A DNA stretch of 58,380 bases from Mycobacterium nebraskense (GCF_002102255.1 NZ_LQPH01000126.1:1-58380), one strand, 5' to 3'. Numbered from the stretch's first letter, positions 43,381-52,669 are shown. Notes: generated by a model not told the origin, from the sequence alone. Numbers and translations are program-made.

Positions 43381-43492
43381 CGGCATTTCGTGGGCAGAAG
43401 TCCCCGCGTCGAATCCCGTTTGCACGGGCTCGTGCCGGGGTAAGGAGAAGTGGACCAGTTGCACGTGGTTCAAGTGGGGATTGGGGATTTCG

Positions 43493-43870
43493 ATGAGATC
43501 GGCAGCCAGGACCTCGGTCGCGCTGTTCGGCGGTGCGGCCATGCTCGTGCTAGCGGTCGGTTGTGGTGGCGGCGGCAACAAGGGGCCAAGCAGCACCACC
43601 ACCACGCCGACGACCACGCCCTCGTCCAGCGTGGCTCCATCCACACCCGGCGGCGGTGGTGGCACCCCGGGCGGCCCCACGGGTAGCGGCGTCCCCGGCG
43701 GCCCGACCGGCGGCGGCGGCCCCGGTGGCGGTGGCGGCGGCGTCCCCGGCGGCCCCACGGGCGGCGGGGGACCGGGCGGCGGAAGCGGCAGCATCCCCGG
43801 TGTAGGGGGTGGCGGTGGCGGCCCGGGTGGCGGCGGCGGTTGCGTCGGCAACGTCTGCGGCGGCTACTGA
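43493..43870 (+). CDS. Gly/Pro-rich lipoprotein
   Basis: 125-residue exported lipoprotein from the ATG at 43493: signal MRSAARTSVALFGGAAMLVL, lipobox LAVGC with Cys24, then a Thr/Ser linker and a Gly/Pro repeat region in which GGPTGGGGPGGG-like units recur about three times. The C-terminus is CVGNVCGGY, with two Cys that may bridge. No enzyme domain. It could be a surface spacer or a wall-anchored adhesin-like protein (inference). The TTG at 43481 is a possible start. A strong hairpin follows the gene. No M. tuberculosis homologue that I recognise. Confidence 0.82.
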   Translation: MRSAARTSVALFGGAAMLVLAVGCGGGGNKGPSSTTTTPTTTPSSSVAPSTPGGGGGTPGGPTGSGVPGGPTGGGGPGGGGGGVPGGPTGGGGPGGGSGSIPGVGGGGGGPGGGGGCVGNVCGGY

Positions 43871-43924
43871 GATCGGTCCGCTGAGCCAGCGGTAACGCGC
43901 CACAACAAAGACTTGCCCCCTAGT

Positions 43925-43954
43925 CGGCGGGGCCGGGAGTACCTGGCCCCGCCG
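43925..43954. terminator. Terminator hairpin after the Gly-rich lipoprotein
   Basis: CGGCGGGGCC (43925-43934) and GGCCCCGCCG (43945-43954) form a perfect 10-base GC stem with a 10-base loop, 55 bases after the lipoprotein stop. There is no T-run, as usual in this genus. Confidence 0.75.
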
Positions 43955-44054
43955 GCTGAAAACCCATACCCACCGAGCGTTCTGACGTGACGGCCTACGC
44001 CGGACACCGCATTCGAGTTATGGTTCTGGCCAACTCGGATGCAAGGGGACTTCG

Positions 44055-45218
44055 ATGGCGAAGCTCAGGTTTGGATACTTCATCGCCCCGTTCCACCGGG
44101 CGGGCACGAATCCGACGCTCGCATTGCAGCGTGACCTCCAATTCATCGAGCACCTCGACGCCCTCGGCTTCGACGAAGTGTGGTTGGGCGAACACCACTC
44201 GGCCGGCAGCGAGATCATCAGCTCACCGGAGATCTTCATCGCCGCCGCGGCCGAGCGCGCGAAGCGCATTCGCTTTGGCACCGGGGTCATTTCGCTCTCG
44301 TACCACAACCCGCTCTGGGTCGCCGACCGGCTGATGCTGCTGGATCACCTCACCCACGGCCGCATCATCGGCGGCGTGGGGCCGGGCTCCCTGCCCAGCG
44401 ACTCGTCCATGATCGGACTCACGCCCACCGACACACGCGAGCTGCTCGAAACGAATCTCGACATCGTCGTGCGACTGCTGGCGGGGGAGACGGTGAGCGC
44501 CAAGACGGCCACGCACCAGCTGTTCGACGCCAAGTTGCAGCTCGCCCCGTATTCCGACGGCGGGATCCCGCTGTCGGTCGCCGCGGTCGCGTCGCCGACG
44601 GGCGCGCGGCTGGCCGGCAAGCACGGCATCGGCCTGCTGTCCATCGGGGCGACGTTGACCGTCGAGGGCTTCAACGCGCTCTCATATCACTGGGGCATCG
44701 TCGAGGAGCGGGCGGCGGCCTTCGGCAGCCAGGTCGACCGCAAGAACTGGAGCCTGGTCGGCCTGTTCCACCTCGCCGAAACCGAAAAGCAGGCCCGCGA
44801 AGAGGTCAAGTTCGGCATCGAGCCGTGGTTCCGCTACTTCCAGAAGGTGGCCGCCTTCCCGCAGATGACGATGCCGGGTGAGCAGCTCGACGAGATGATC
44901 GACGTCATCAACGACAACGGGGCTGGCGTCATCGGCACGCCCGAGCGGGCCCGCGAACAGGTGCAGCGACTGTGGGATCAATCCGGCGGGTTCGGCTGCA
45001 TGCTGCAGATGGGCCACGAGTGGGCCACCCCGGCCGCCACCAAACGGTCCGCCGAATTGTTTGCCGCCGAAGTGATGCCGCATTTCCAGGGCCAGGCGCA
45101 GCCGACGCTGGATGCCGCCGCGCGTGCCGGCCAGGCCCGGGAGAGCTTGGCCCAATCGCAGTTGGACGCGGTCGCGCACATGACGAAGAAATACCAGGAC
45201 GAGATCGACTCGAAGTAG
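44055..45218 (+). CDS. LLM-class flavin-dependent monooxygenase, limonene-monooxygenase-like
   Basis: 387-residue luciferase-like oxidoreductase using FMNH2 or reduced F420. Family landmarks are RFGYFIAPFHRAGTNPTLAL at the N-terminus, LGFDEVWLGEHHSAGSEIIS, RIRFGTGVISLSYHNPLWVA, and GRIIGGVGPGSLPSDSSMIG. The length and the WLGEHH motif fit the limonene 1,2-monooxygenase (LimB-like) branch. Limonene itself is not implied; terpenoid or alkane substrates are possible. AAGGGGAC lies before the ATG. It is isolated: the next gene starts 158 bases on, so it may have its own promoter. Confidence 0.93.
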   Translation: MAKLRFGYFIAPFHRAGTNPTLALQRDLQFIEHLDALGFDEVWLGEHHSAGSEIISSPEIFIAAAAERAKRIRFGTGVISLSYHNPLWVADRLMLLDHLTHGRIIGGVGPGSLPSDSSMIGLTPTDTRELLETNLDIVVRLLAGETVSAKTATHQLFDAKLQLAPYSDGGIPLSVAAVASPTGARLAGKHGIGLLSIGATLTVEGFNALSYHWGIVEERAAAFGSQVDRKNWSLVGLFHLAETEKQAREEVKFGIEPWFRYFQKVAAFPQMTMPGEQLDEMIDVINDNGAGVIGTPERAREQVQRLWDQSGGFGCMLQMGHEWATPAATKRSAELFAAEVMPHFQGQAQPTLDAAARAGQARESLAQSQLDAVAHMTKKYQDEIDSK

Positions 45219-45375
45219 CGGCTCAGATGCCTAAGCGCCGCACGGGTGTCACGCGGTGCGCGCAATTCGTCGGCGTCGGCGTGGCCGCCAAGAGGAGTTC
45301 GCGGCGGCGGGGATTCATATTCGAGCGACAGCCGCCTCCCAGGTGATAGCTAGAGTCTCGGCGCCAGACTGATGG

Positions 45376-45717
45376 ATGACCGCCAGCACCCCTCACTACC
45401 ACCGGCTGCGACTGGTGCCAGTCATTTTCGCGGGAGCCGCGACCGTCGCACTGCTCGGCCCAATCGGCACGGCGCACAGACCAGTGCGCCTGACGGACGT
45501 AGCCGTTTCGCCCCAGACACCGCCGAACCTTTCCGGCGGGGGCGGCTTTGCCGCCGATGACGACGACGACCAAGCCCAGCTTCAGCAGCAGCTCGCCCAG
45601 CAGCAGCTGCAGCAGTCGATGCAGCAGGCCGAACAACAAAACGAACAGGCCGAGCAACAGTTCGAGCAGAGCATGCAGCAGGCTCAGCTCGACGAGCAGC
45701 AGGCCAACAACCCGTAG
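45376..45717 (+). CDS. Exported Gln-rich coiled-coil protein
   Basis: 113-residue protein. The first 33 residues form a signal peptide or membrane anchor (VPVIFAGAATVALLGPIGTA). A short Pro/Gly linker leads to DDDDDQ and then about 55 residues in which Gln makes up nearly half (QLQQQLAQQQLQQSMQQAEQ, then NEQAEQQFEQSMQQAQ) with Leu/Met/Ala at regular spacing, predicting a helix or coiled coil outside the cytoplasm. TAGAGT at 45351-45356 may be the -10 box. No recognised family. Function unknown; a surface or wall-bound role is inference. Confidence 0.75.
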   Translation: MTASTPHYHRLRLVPVIFAGAATVALLGPIGTAHRPVRLTDVAVSPQTPPNLSGGGGFAADDDDDQAQLQQQLAQQQLQQSMQQAEQQNEQAEQQFEQSMQQAQLDEQQANNP

Positions 45718-45739
45718 GCCCTGCCTCAAAGCATGAGAG

Positions 45740-46207
45740 CTAACGCTGGCCGTCCGACTCCTGCTCGGCCGCCTTCACCAGCCGGCCGGAAAAGAACCGG
45801 ACCGCTCCGCCCATGACGGCCCGCATCACCGGACCCGTCCCGCGCACTCCTTCGGTGAACGAACCGGTCCAGCGGATGTCGGTTCCGCCCGCCGGATTCG
45901 GCGTGAAGACCACCTCACCCGAGTAATCCTTCGCCGGCGTCGGGGGCCCGACGAGCTTGTAGGCGTGCCGGCGATCCTGCTCGTACTCGACGGTCTCCTC
46001 CTGCACCAACACGGGCCACATCCCCACCTTGCGAACGGCCCCGATCCCGCCGGGCGCCGGATCGCCCTGCCGGGCCCAACTCGAGTGCACAACGATGGGC
46101 TTGGCCCACTTCGACCAGTTGGCGCCGTCGGTCACGAGCCGAAACAGCGTCGCGGCAGGCGCGGTGCTGGTGCGGTTGATCTCGAATGAAAACGTCCTGC
46201 CTGACAT
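45740..46207 (-). CDS. SRPBCC-fold protein
   Basis: 155-residue START/SRPBCC protein from the ATG at 46207, preceded by CGGGAG. Landmarks are FSFEINRTSTAPAATLFRLV at the N-terminus, GANWSKWAKPIVVHSSWARQ with the typical 'W..W' helix, ETVEYEQDRRHAYKLVGPPT in the middle and GTGPVMRAVMGGAVRFFSGR before the C-terminal helix. Fourth member of the fold in the window. Ligand unknown. It converges on the Gln-rich protein gene. Confidence 0.9.
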   Translation of the reverse strand: MSGRTFSFEINRTSTAPAATLFRLVTDGANWSKWAKPIVVHSSWARQGDPAPGGIGAVRKVGMWPVLVQEETVEYEQDRRHAYKLVGPPTPAKDYSGEVVFTPNPAGGTDIRWTGSFTEGVRGTGPVMRAVMGGAVRFFSGRLVKAAEQESDGQR

Positions 46208-46423
46208 GACCAACTCCCGGTGAAAATCCATCGACGACCCTGCATGCCGCTCGCGCGTAGGCTACCGCTCACGCCGCGCACCTCCCGGGTGGGGTTCGGC
46301 GGCCGCCGCGAGAGGACGCACGATCGTCGCCGACGCGCCCGGACTGGCTCCCAATTCGCCTCCGACTGAACGTCCTTCGCGCGGCACGGCGATCGCCGCA
46401 TCGCCTTGCCTACAGTGGGATCC

Positions 46424-48259
46424 ATGGAATCCGGTTCCCGGCAGCACGCCAAAGGTGTCCCCGGCTTGCTCGAGATCGAGGACTGCCTGGATGCCGACGG
46501 CAATATCATGGTGCCGCCGGACGTCACGCTCATCTCACTCATCGACCGCAACATCGCGAACGTCGGTGACACCGTGGCGTATCGCTTCCTGGACTACAAC
46601 CGTTCGGCCGACGGGCTAGTCGAAGAGGTGACGTGGAATCAGTTCGGTGTCCGGCTGGAAGCCATCGGCGCGCGCGTCCAACAGGTCGCCGGCCACGGCG
46701 AGCGGGTCGCGGTCCTGGCGCCGCAGGGCCTCGCCTATGTGATGGGTTTCTACGCGGCGATCAAAGCCGGGACCATCGCGGTACCGCTGTTCGCCCCCGA
46801 GTTGCCCGGCCACGCGGAACGTCTGGACACCGCCCTGCGCGATTCGCAGCCGACGGCCGTGCTGACGACAACGGCGGCACGGGGCGCGGTCGAGGATTTC
46901 CTGAGCACCCTCCCGCAGCTGCACCGGCCGCGCGTCATCGTCATCGACGAGATCCCCGACTCGGCGCGGGACGCATTCGCCCGCACCGAGCTGCGCCACG
47001 ACGACATTTCCCACCTGCAATACACGTCGGGCTCGACGCGGCCCCCGGTCGGCGTCGAGATCACGCACCGAGCGGTGGGCACCAACCTCGTGCAGATGAT
47101 CCTTTCGATCGACCTGCTGGACCGCAACACCCACGGTGTGAGCTGGTTGCCGCTCTACCACGACATGGGGTTGTCGATGATCGGCTTCCCGGCGGTGTAT
47201 GGCGGACACTCCACGCTGATGTCGCCCGCCGCGTTCGTCCGCCGGCCGCAGCGCTGGATCAAAGCTTTGTCGGCCCAGGCGGGCCGCGCCGTCACCGCGG
47301 CGCCGAACTTCGCCTACGAATGGACGGCCCAGCGGGGGTTGCCCGCTCCGGGTGAAGATGTCGACCTGAGCAACGTGGTGCTGATCATCGGGTCCGAACC
47401 GGTCAGCATCGAGGCGATCACCACCTTCAACAAGGCCTTCGCCCCGTACGGGTTGCCGCCGACGGCGTTCAAGCCTTCGTACGGCATCGCGGAGGCCACC
47501 CTGTTCGTCGCGACCATCGCGCCCACCGCCGAGGCGACCCCCGTCTACTTCGACCGCGACGAACTGGGCGCCGGCCGCGCGGTGGCCGTCGCGGCGGACG
47601 CCCCCACAGCCGTGCCGCAGGTCTCCTGCGGTCAGGTGGGCCGCAGCGAATGGGCCGTCATCGTCGACCCGGACACCGGAGTCGAACTGCCCGACGGTCA
47701 TGTCGGCGAGATCTGGTTGCAGGGCAACAACGTCGGCCGGGGCTACTGGGGACTGCCCGACGACACCCGGCGTGCATTCGGCGCCCGGCTGCAATCGCGG
47801 CTCGCCGAGGGCAGCCACGCCGAGGGCTCGACCGTCGAACGCGCGTGGCTGCGGACCGGGGACCTCGGCACCTATCTCGACGGCGAGCTGTACGTCACGG
47901 GCCGGATCGCCGACATGGTCACCGTCGACGGCCACAACCACTACCCGCAGGACATCGAGGCGACCGTGGCCGAAGCGTCGCCGATCGTCCGGCGCGGATA
48001 TGTGACCGCTTTCGCGGTGCCGGGCGAGGACACCGATCAGCAACTGGTGATCATCGCCGAACGGGCGACGGGCACCAGCCGCGCCGACCCTCAGCCGGCC
48101 GTCGAGGCCATCCGGGCCGCGGTCTCGCACCGCCACGGGCTGCCCGTCGCCGACGTGCGCTTCCTGCCCGCCGGCGCCATCCCTCGCACCACCAGCGGCA
48201 AGCTGGCGCGCCGGGCCTGCCGCGCCCAGTACCTGAGCGGCGGCCTGGGCGCCCACTGA
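46424..48259 (+). CDS. fadD31: Fatty acyl-AMP ligase (FadD31-like)
   Basis: 611-residue adenylate-forming enzyme of the FAAL group, which make acyl-AMP and hand it to a polyketide synthase or other carrier rather than to CoA. Seen: the FAAL signature YTSGSTRPPVGV in place of the CoA-ligase P-loop, LPLYHDMGLSMIGFPAVYGG, and the C-terminal RTTSGKLARRACRAQYLSGG with the catalytic Lys. The insertion common to FAALs that blocks CoA use is expected around residues 400-430 (FGARLQSRLAEGSHAEG). The ATG at 46424 is preferred to a TTG at 46406. No polyketide synthase is adjacent, so its partner is elsewhere. Named after the M. tuberculosis locus with lipD nearby. Confidence 0.92.
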   Translation: MESGSRQHAKGVPGLLEIEDCLDADGNIMVPPDVTLISLIDRNIANVGDTVAYRFLDYNRSADGLVEEVTWNQFGVRLEAIGARVQQVAGHGERVAVLAPQGLAYVMGFYAAIKAGTIAVPLFAPELPGHAERLDTALRDSQPTAVLTTTAARGAVEDFLSTLPQLHRPRVIVIDEIPDSARDAFARTELRHDDISHLQYTSGSTRPPVGVEITHRAVGTNLVQMILSIDLLDRNTHGVSWLPLYHDMGLSMIGFPAVYGGHSTLMSPAAFVRRPQRWIKALSAQAGRAVTAAPNFAYEWTAQRGLPAPGEDVDLSNVVLIIGSEPVSIEAITTFNKAFAPYGLPPTAFKPSYGIAEATLFVATIAPTAEATPVYFDRDELGAGRAVAVAADAPTAVPQVSCGQVGRSEWAVIVDPDTGVELPDGHVGEIWLQGNNVGRGYWGLPDDTRRAFGARLQSRLAEGSHAEGSTVERAWLRTGDLGTYLDGELYVTGRIADMVTVDGHNHYPQDIEATVAEASPIVRRGYVTAFAVPGEDTDQQLVIIAERATGTSRADPQPAVEAIRAAVSHRHGLPVADVRFLPAGAIPRTTSGKLARRACRAQYLSGGLGAH

Positions 48260-48336
48260 CCCGGCCGGGGCGGGACCGCCCGAAAAGCGGCCCTCGCGGA
48301 AAGCGGCTGACCTAGTCTCCATTCGGAGGCAAGACG

Positions 48337-49569
48337 ATGGTTCTCAAGGTTGCGGTGTCGGCGGACCTGATCGGCGGCGACGTGGACGCCGGCTATGGAA
48401 AGGTCGCCGACGCCTTCCGCGCCAGTTTCCGCGATGGCGCCGAAGTGGGCGCGGCCGTCGCCGTCTACCGCGACGGGGTCAAGGTCGTCGACCTGTGGGG
48501 CGGCTACCGAGACGGCTTGGCGAAACAACCGTGGCAGCCCGACACGATGGTCAACATGTTCTCCACGACCAAAGGGGTCGCCGCTCTGGTCGTGGCCGTC
48601 GCGGTGTCCCGTGGACTCGTCTCCTATGACGCCAAGGTCGCCGATTACTGGCCGGAATTCGCGCAGGCGGGCAAGGGCGATGTGACCGTCCGCCAACTCC
48701 TGGGGCATCAGGCCGGACTGTGCGCTCTCAAACCGAAACCGACGCTGGCCGACGTCGCCGACCCCGCCAGGCTCTCGCCGATCCTGGCAGGCCAAGCACC
48801 GGCGTGGCGACCGGGTTCGCGGCACGGTTACCACGCGATCACGCTCGGCTGGTACGAATCCGAACTGATCCGCCGGACCGACCCGACCGGCCGCACGCTG
48901 GGCCGCTTCATGGCCGACGAGATCGTCCGGCCGCTAGGGCTCGACCTCCACATCGGCCTGACGGATTCGGTGAACCGCGAGCGGGTCGCCCACGTCCACA
49001 ACTGGGTGCGCGCCGAAACGCTGCTACATCTGAACGTGATGCCGGCGGGATTCGTGGGCGCCTCGCTCAACCCGGTCGGCCTGACGGCGCGCGCCATCGC
49101 CGTCCCGCGCGGCGTCAATCCGTTCAACGGCGACTACAACCGCGACGATGTGCGGGCGGTCGAGATCCCATCTGCCAACGGCATCGGCACCGCACGGTCG
49201 GTGGCGCGCATGTACGGCAGCGCGGCCACCGGGGGAGCCGAGCTCGGCCTCGGCGGGGACACCCTCGAGGCGCTGACGGCACCGGCGCTCTCGCCAAGCC
49301 AGGGCGTTCGCGACAAGGTGATGAACGTCGACGTGTCATATTCGCTCGGCTTCTGTAAACCCGTGCCGCACTTCGCATTCGGCTCTTCGGATAAGGCCTT
49401 CGGAACTCCCGGCTTTGGCGGGTCGTTCGGCTGTGCCGACCCGGACACCGGCGTCGGCTTCGCGTACGTCATGAACCGGCTGGGCTTTCACCTATGGAGC
49501 GACCCGCGCGAACTCGCGTTGCGGCAGGCGCTGTTTCGCGACGTGCTGGGGGTGCGACCACAGACGTGA
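48337..49569 (+). CDS. Beta-lactamase-fold esterase (LipD/EstB-like)
   Basis: 410-residue serine hydrolase of the class C beta-lactamase fold. The SxxK motif is S76-TTK79 in NMFSTTKGVAALVV, and the Tyr motif is GYHAITLGWYESEL. Proteins of this kind are usually esterases or transesterases on short- or medium-chain esters (LipD, EstB, LovD-like), and there is no signal peptide. In M. tuberculosis lipD lies next to fadD31, so this is probably the LipD counterpart, though here the order of the two is reversed. A LovD-like acyltransfer from an acyl carrier would fit the FAAL neighbour; that is inference. Confidence 0.92.
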   Translation: MVLKVAVSADLIGGDVDAGYGKVADAFRASFRDGAEVGAAVAVYRDGVKVVDLWGGYRDGLAKQPWQPDTMVNMFSTTKGVAALVVAVAVSRGLVSYDAKVADYWPEFAQAGKGDVTVRQLLGHQAGLCALKPKPTLADVADPARLSPILAGQAPAWRPGSRHGYHAITLGWYESELIRRTDPTGRTLGRFMADEIVRPLGLDLHIGLTDSVNRERVAHVHNWVRAETLLHLNVMPAGFVGASLNPVGLTARAIAVPRGVNPFNGDYNRDDVRAVEIPSANGIGTARSVARMYGSAATGGAELGLGGDTLEALTAPALSPSQGVRDKVMNVDVSYSLGFCKPVPHFAFGSSDKAFGTPGFGGSFGCADPDTGVGFAYVMNRLGFHLWSDPRELALRQALFRDVLGVRPQT

Positions 49570-49660
49570 CGCCGCTAAGCATTCGCCGCCCACTACGGTG
49601 AAGGCGCCGAGTTGCGTGGGGGACGGCCGGGAATTCCGCTCACCAGCACCAGGAGGCGCG

Positions 49661-51988
49661 ATGGTCAACCTGCCCCGCGAGAACGAACGGTTCGACGGCG
49701 TCATCAACCCGTCGGCGGCCGACTCCACGCCGTTACGACCGTCGATCGTCTATCCGCCCGACGGCGCGCCCAACGTCGTCGTGGTATTGCTCGACGATGT
49801 CGGGTTCGGTGCCGCATCGACGTTCGGCGGGCCGGTCCCGACACCGGCGCTGGATCGTGTCGCCGGTGCGGGGTTGCGCTACAACCAATTCCACACGACC
49901 GCGCTGTGCTCTCCGACGCGCGCCGCACTGCTAACCGGCCGCAACCACCACAGCGCGCACATGGGCACCATCTGCGAGATCGCCTATGGATTCCCGGGTT
50001 ACGACAGCGTGATACCGCAGAGCACCGCGACCGTCGCCCAGGTGCTGCGGATGAACGGCTACAGCACGGCGCTGTTCGGCAAAGCACACTTCACCCCGAC
50101 GTGGGAGACCGGACCCGCCGGCCCGTTCGACCGCTGGCCGACCGGGCTCGGATTCGAACGTTTCTACGGTTTCTTGGGTGGGGACACTTCGCAGTACGAA
50201 CCGGCACTCTACGACCAGATCACACCCGTTGAGCCGTACCTTGGCCGCGACGACTACCACCTGACCGAGGACCTCGCCGACAAGGCGATCGACTGGATCC
50301 GGCTGCAGAAAACGTCGGCACCGGACAAGCCGTTCTTTCTTTACTTCGCGCCCGGCGCCACCCACAGTCCCCACCATGTGTGGCCGGAATGGTCCGATCG
50401 GTTCGCCGGCCAATTCGACGACGGCTGGGATGCCTTGCGGCAACGCACATATGCCCGCCAACTCGAAATGGGTGTCATCCCCTCCGGCGCCAGGCTGACA
50501 CCGCGACCCGAGCAGATACCCGCGTGGACCGACTACGACGACCGCTACAAGCCGGTGGCCCGGCGGCTGATGGAGGTCTACGCCGGCTTCCTGGCCCACA
50601 CCGACGCCCAGATCGGGCGGGTCATCGACGCCGTCGATGGGTTAGGACAATGGGACAACACGTTATTCATCTACCTGTGCGGCGACAACGGCGCGTCCGC
50701 GGAGGGAACGATACACGGCGCCTGGAGCTCACCGGCGTTCCAGAACGGGATGCCCGAAGACCCCGAATGGCTGCTGGCCCACGTGGCCGACTTCGGCACG
50801 CCCCGATCCGAAAACCATTACAACGTCGGCTGGGCGTGGGCGCTCGACGCACCGTTTCAGTGGATGAAGCAAGTGGCGTCGCATTTCGGCGGAACCCGTA
50901 ACGGACTGGCGATCTCGTGGCCGCGGGGCATCACGGCGGCGGGGGAGCAGCGCAGCCAGTTCCACCACGTCATCGACATCGTTCCCACCATCCTCGAAGC
51001 CGCCGGCATCGAGATGCCCGCGCGTGTCAACGGCGTCGAACAGAAGCCGATCGAGGGTGTCAGCATGCGGTACTCGTTCGACGACGCCGGCGTGGCCAGT
51101 CGGCGGACCACACAGTATTTCGAGATCTTCGGCAATCGCGCGGTGTACCACGATGGGTGGATCGCCTCGTGTTTCCACGGCCGGCTGCCCTGGGTACGCG
51201 CCCAGCGCGCAACCCCGTTCGGCGACACCGAAAGCTGGGAGCTCTACCATCTTGCCGATGATTTCAGCCAGGGCGTCGACCTTGCCGCACAGCACCCCGA
51301 CAAGCTCGCCGAACTGAAGGCGGTGTTCGAGGCCGAGGCGCGCAAATACGATGTCTATCCGCTCAGCGACGCGACGCTGGCCCGCGCGCTGCCCGTCAAC
51401 CGGCCAAGCCTGCTGGCCGAGCGCACCTCGGTCACCTACTACGCCGGGCAGGTGCGCATCCCCGAACCGGTGACGCTGGGCTACACCAGCACGTCCTTCG
51501 AGCTGCGGGCGCAACTGGCCATACCGACGGGCGGCGCACAGGGAGTGGTGATCAGCATCGGTGGCGCGATGTCCGGGTGGAGTATGTACCTGCGTGATGG
51601 CATTCCGCACTTTGTTTACAACTATTTCGGGCATGAGCTCACGACTGTTGCGGCGGCCGAGCCACTGCCGGAAGGCCCAGTCACGCTGGGGCTTTCGTTC
51701 GACTACGACGGCGGTGGACTGGGCAAGGGCGCCTCGGTGTCGCTGCACGTCGACGGCCTCGAGGTGGCCGGCGGCCGCGTCGAACGCACGGTGCCGTTCC
51801 GATTCTCGATGAGCGGGGAGACGTTGGACATCGGCACCGACACCGGGTCCCCGGTTGCGCCGTACGGGCACGATTTTCGGTTCACGGGGCGTATCGACCG
51901 AATCGACGCCACCGTATGTCCGCAACCCGCCGATCTGGCCGCGGCGATCGCCGAGGCGGAGATGCGCGCGGCGCTGGGGGCGCAGTAG
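49661..51988 (+). CDS. Arylsulfatase
   Basis: 775-residue sulfatase that hydrolyses sulfate esters. The metal-binding start is NVVVVLLDDVGFGAASTFGG and the catalytic motif is C83-S-P-T-R87 in ALCSPTRAALLTGRNHHSAH, where Cys83 must be turned into formylglycine by a separate enzyme. Further landmarks are LFIYLCGDNGASAEGTIHGA and SWPRGITAAGEQRSQFHHVI. A C-terminal beta-rich extension of about 200 residues follows, like that of AtsA/AtsD-type mycobacterial sulfatases. AGGAGG lies five bases before the ATG, which fixes the start. The next gene's ATG directly follows its stop codon, so the two are co-translated. Substrate may be a sulfated lipid or host steroid sulfate. Confidence 0.95.
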   Translation: MVNLPRENERFDGVINPSAADSTPLRPSIVYPPDGAPNVVVVLLDDVGFGAASTFGGPVPTPALDRVAGAGLRYNQFHTTALCSPTRAALLTGRNHHSAHMGTICEIAYGFPGYDSVIPQSTATVAQVLRMNGYSTALFGKAHFTPTWETGPAGPFDRWPTGLGFERFYGFLGGDTSQYEPALYDQITPVEPYLGRDDYHLTEDLADKAIDWIRLQKTSAPDKPFFLYFAPGATHSPHHVWPEWSDRFAGQFDDGWDALRQRTYARQLEMGVIPSGARLTPRPEQIPAWTDYDDRYKPVARRLMEVYAGFLAHTDAQIGRVIDAVDGLGQWDNTLFIYLCGDNGASAEGTIHGAWSSPAFQNGMPEDPEWLLAHVADFGTPRSENHYNVGWAWALDAPFQWMKQVASHFGGTRNGLAISWPRGITAAGEQRSQFHHVIDIVPTILEAAGIEMPARVNGVEQKPIEGVSMRYSFDDAGVASRRTTQYFEIFGNRAVYHDGWIASCFHGRLPWVRAQRATPFGDTESWELYHLADDFSQGVDLAAQHPDKLAELKAVFEAEARKYDVYPLSDATLARALPVNRPSLLAERTSVTYYAGQVRIPEPVTLGYTSTSFELRAQLAIPTGGAQGVVISIGGAMSGWSMYLRDGIPHFVYNYFGHELTTVAAAEPLPEGPVTLGLSFDYDGGGLGKGASVSLHVDGLEVAGGRVERTVPFRFSMSGETLDIGTDTGSPVAPYGHDFRFTGRIDRIDATVCPQPADLAAAIAEAEMRAALGAQ

Positions 51989-52669
51989 ATGCTCGCCATG
52001 TGGAGCAGTCTTATCCCGTTGATCTTTGGTTGCGCACTAGAACCGGTCGAGATCGTCATCACGATCATGCTGCTGGGCACCCCGTCGCGCGTGCGAGCGG
52101 CCGGCGCCTGGGTCGGAGGGCACGTCAGCACGCGCCTGCTGCAAGGCCTCATCTTCGGCACGATTCTGCATTGGGGAGCCCGCAGCGCCGACGCGAATCA
52201 TCCGCACCGCTTGATCGTGTCCACCGTGCTGTTGGTGGTGGCCGTGCTGTTTCTGGTCACCGCGGCGCGGGAGCTGTTCAGCGATGACGATCCCAACACC
52301 CCGCCGCCGAAGTGGATGACCATGCTGACCTCGGCCACGCCCACCAAGGCCTTCTTCATCGGCGCCGGCGTCATCACCGTGTCGGTAAAAGCCTGGGTCT
52401 TCACGCTGGCGGCGATTAGCGTGATCGGCGACGCGAATTTGAGTCGGCCCGCCAATATCGGTTCATACGTTCTTTTCGTGGCGCTTGCCGCATCCGTGAA
52501 CCTGCTCATCGTCGGTGTGGCAGCTGTTTTCCCGCAGCGATCACGCTCCCTGCTGGACCGCGTCTTGCTCTGGCTACAGGATCACGACCGGCCCATCGTG
52601 ATCGTGGTGGGCCTGATTTTCGGGATCTGGTTCGGGATAAAAGCCCTGCGCGGCTTGGGGATTGTGTAG
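51989..52669 (+). CDS. GAP-family membrane protein (Sap/Gap-like)
   Basis: 226-residue integral membrane protein with about six hydrophobic segments, among them LIPLIFGCALEPVEIVITIM, HRLIVSTVLLVVAVLFLVTA and PIVIVVGLIFGIWFGIKALR. The first segment with its CALEPVEIVIT and the following LLGTPSRVRAAGAWVGGHVS fit the GAP family. Members include Gap of glycopeptidolipid export and Sap, linked to moving sulfolipid-1 in mycobacteria. Its ATG is immediately after the sulfatase TAG, with no gap. The coupling suggests a sulfated glycolipid as common substrate (inference). It converges on the transporter gene at 52681. Confidence 0.85.
   Translation: MLAMWSSLIPLIFGCALEPVEIVITIMLLGTPSRVRAAGAWVGGHVSTRLLQGLIFGTILHWGARSADANHPHRLIVSTVLLVVAVLFLVTAARELFSDDDPNTPPPKWMTMLTSATPTKAFFIGAGVITVSVKAWVFTLAAISVIGDANLSRPANIGSYVLFVALAASVNLLIVGVAAVFPQRSRSLLDRVLLWLQDHDRPIVIVVGLIFGIWFGIKALRGLGIV

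Larger units (their letters stand above)
43063..43492. other. Intergenic region between aceA and the Gly-rich lipoprotein
   Basis: 430 bases with no gene I can support; the few open frames lack start signals. It is strikingly AT-rich from about 43165 to 43250 against a GC-rich background. It contains a short AT hairpin, an interrupted CAAC/GTTG dyad (43217-43225) and three copies of ATGGnCCAT. The lipoprotein promoter must be here. Confidence 0.55.

Noticed and set aside
46616..48322. 568-codon frame opposite the fatty acyl-AMP ligase
   Set aside because: Antisense shadow with no start signal or domain.
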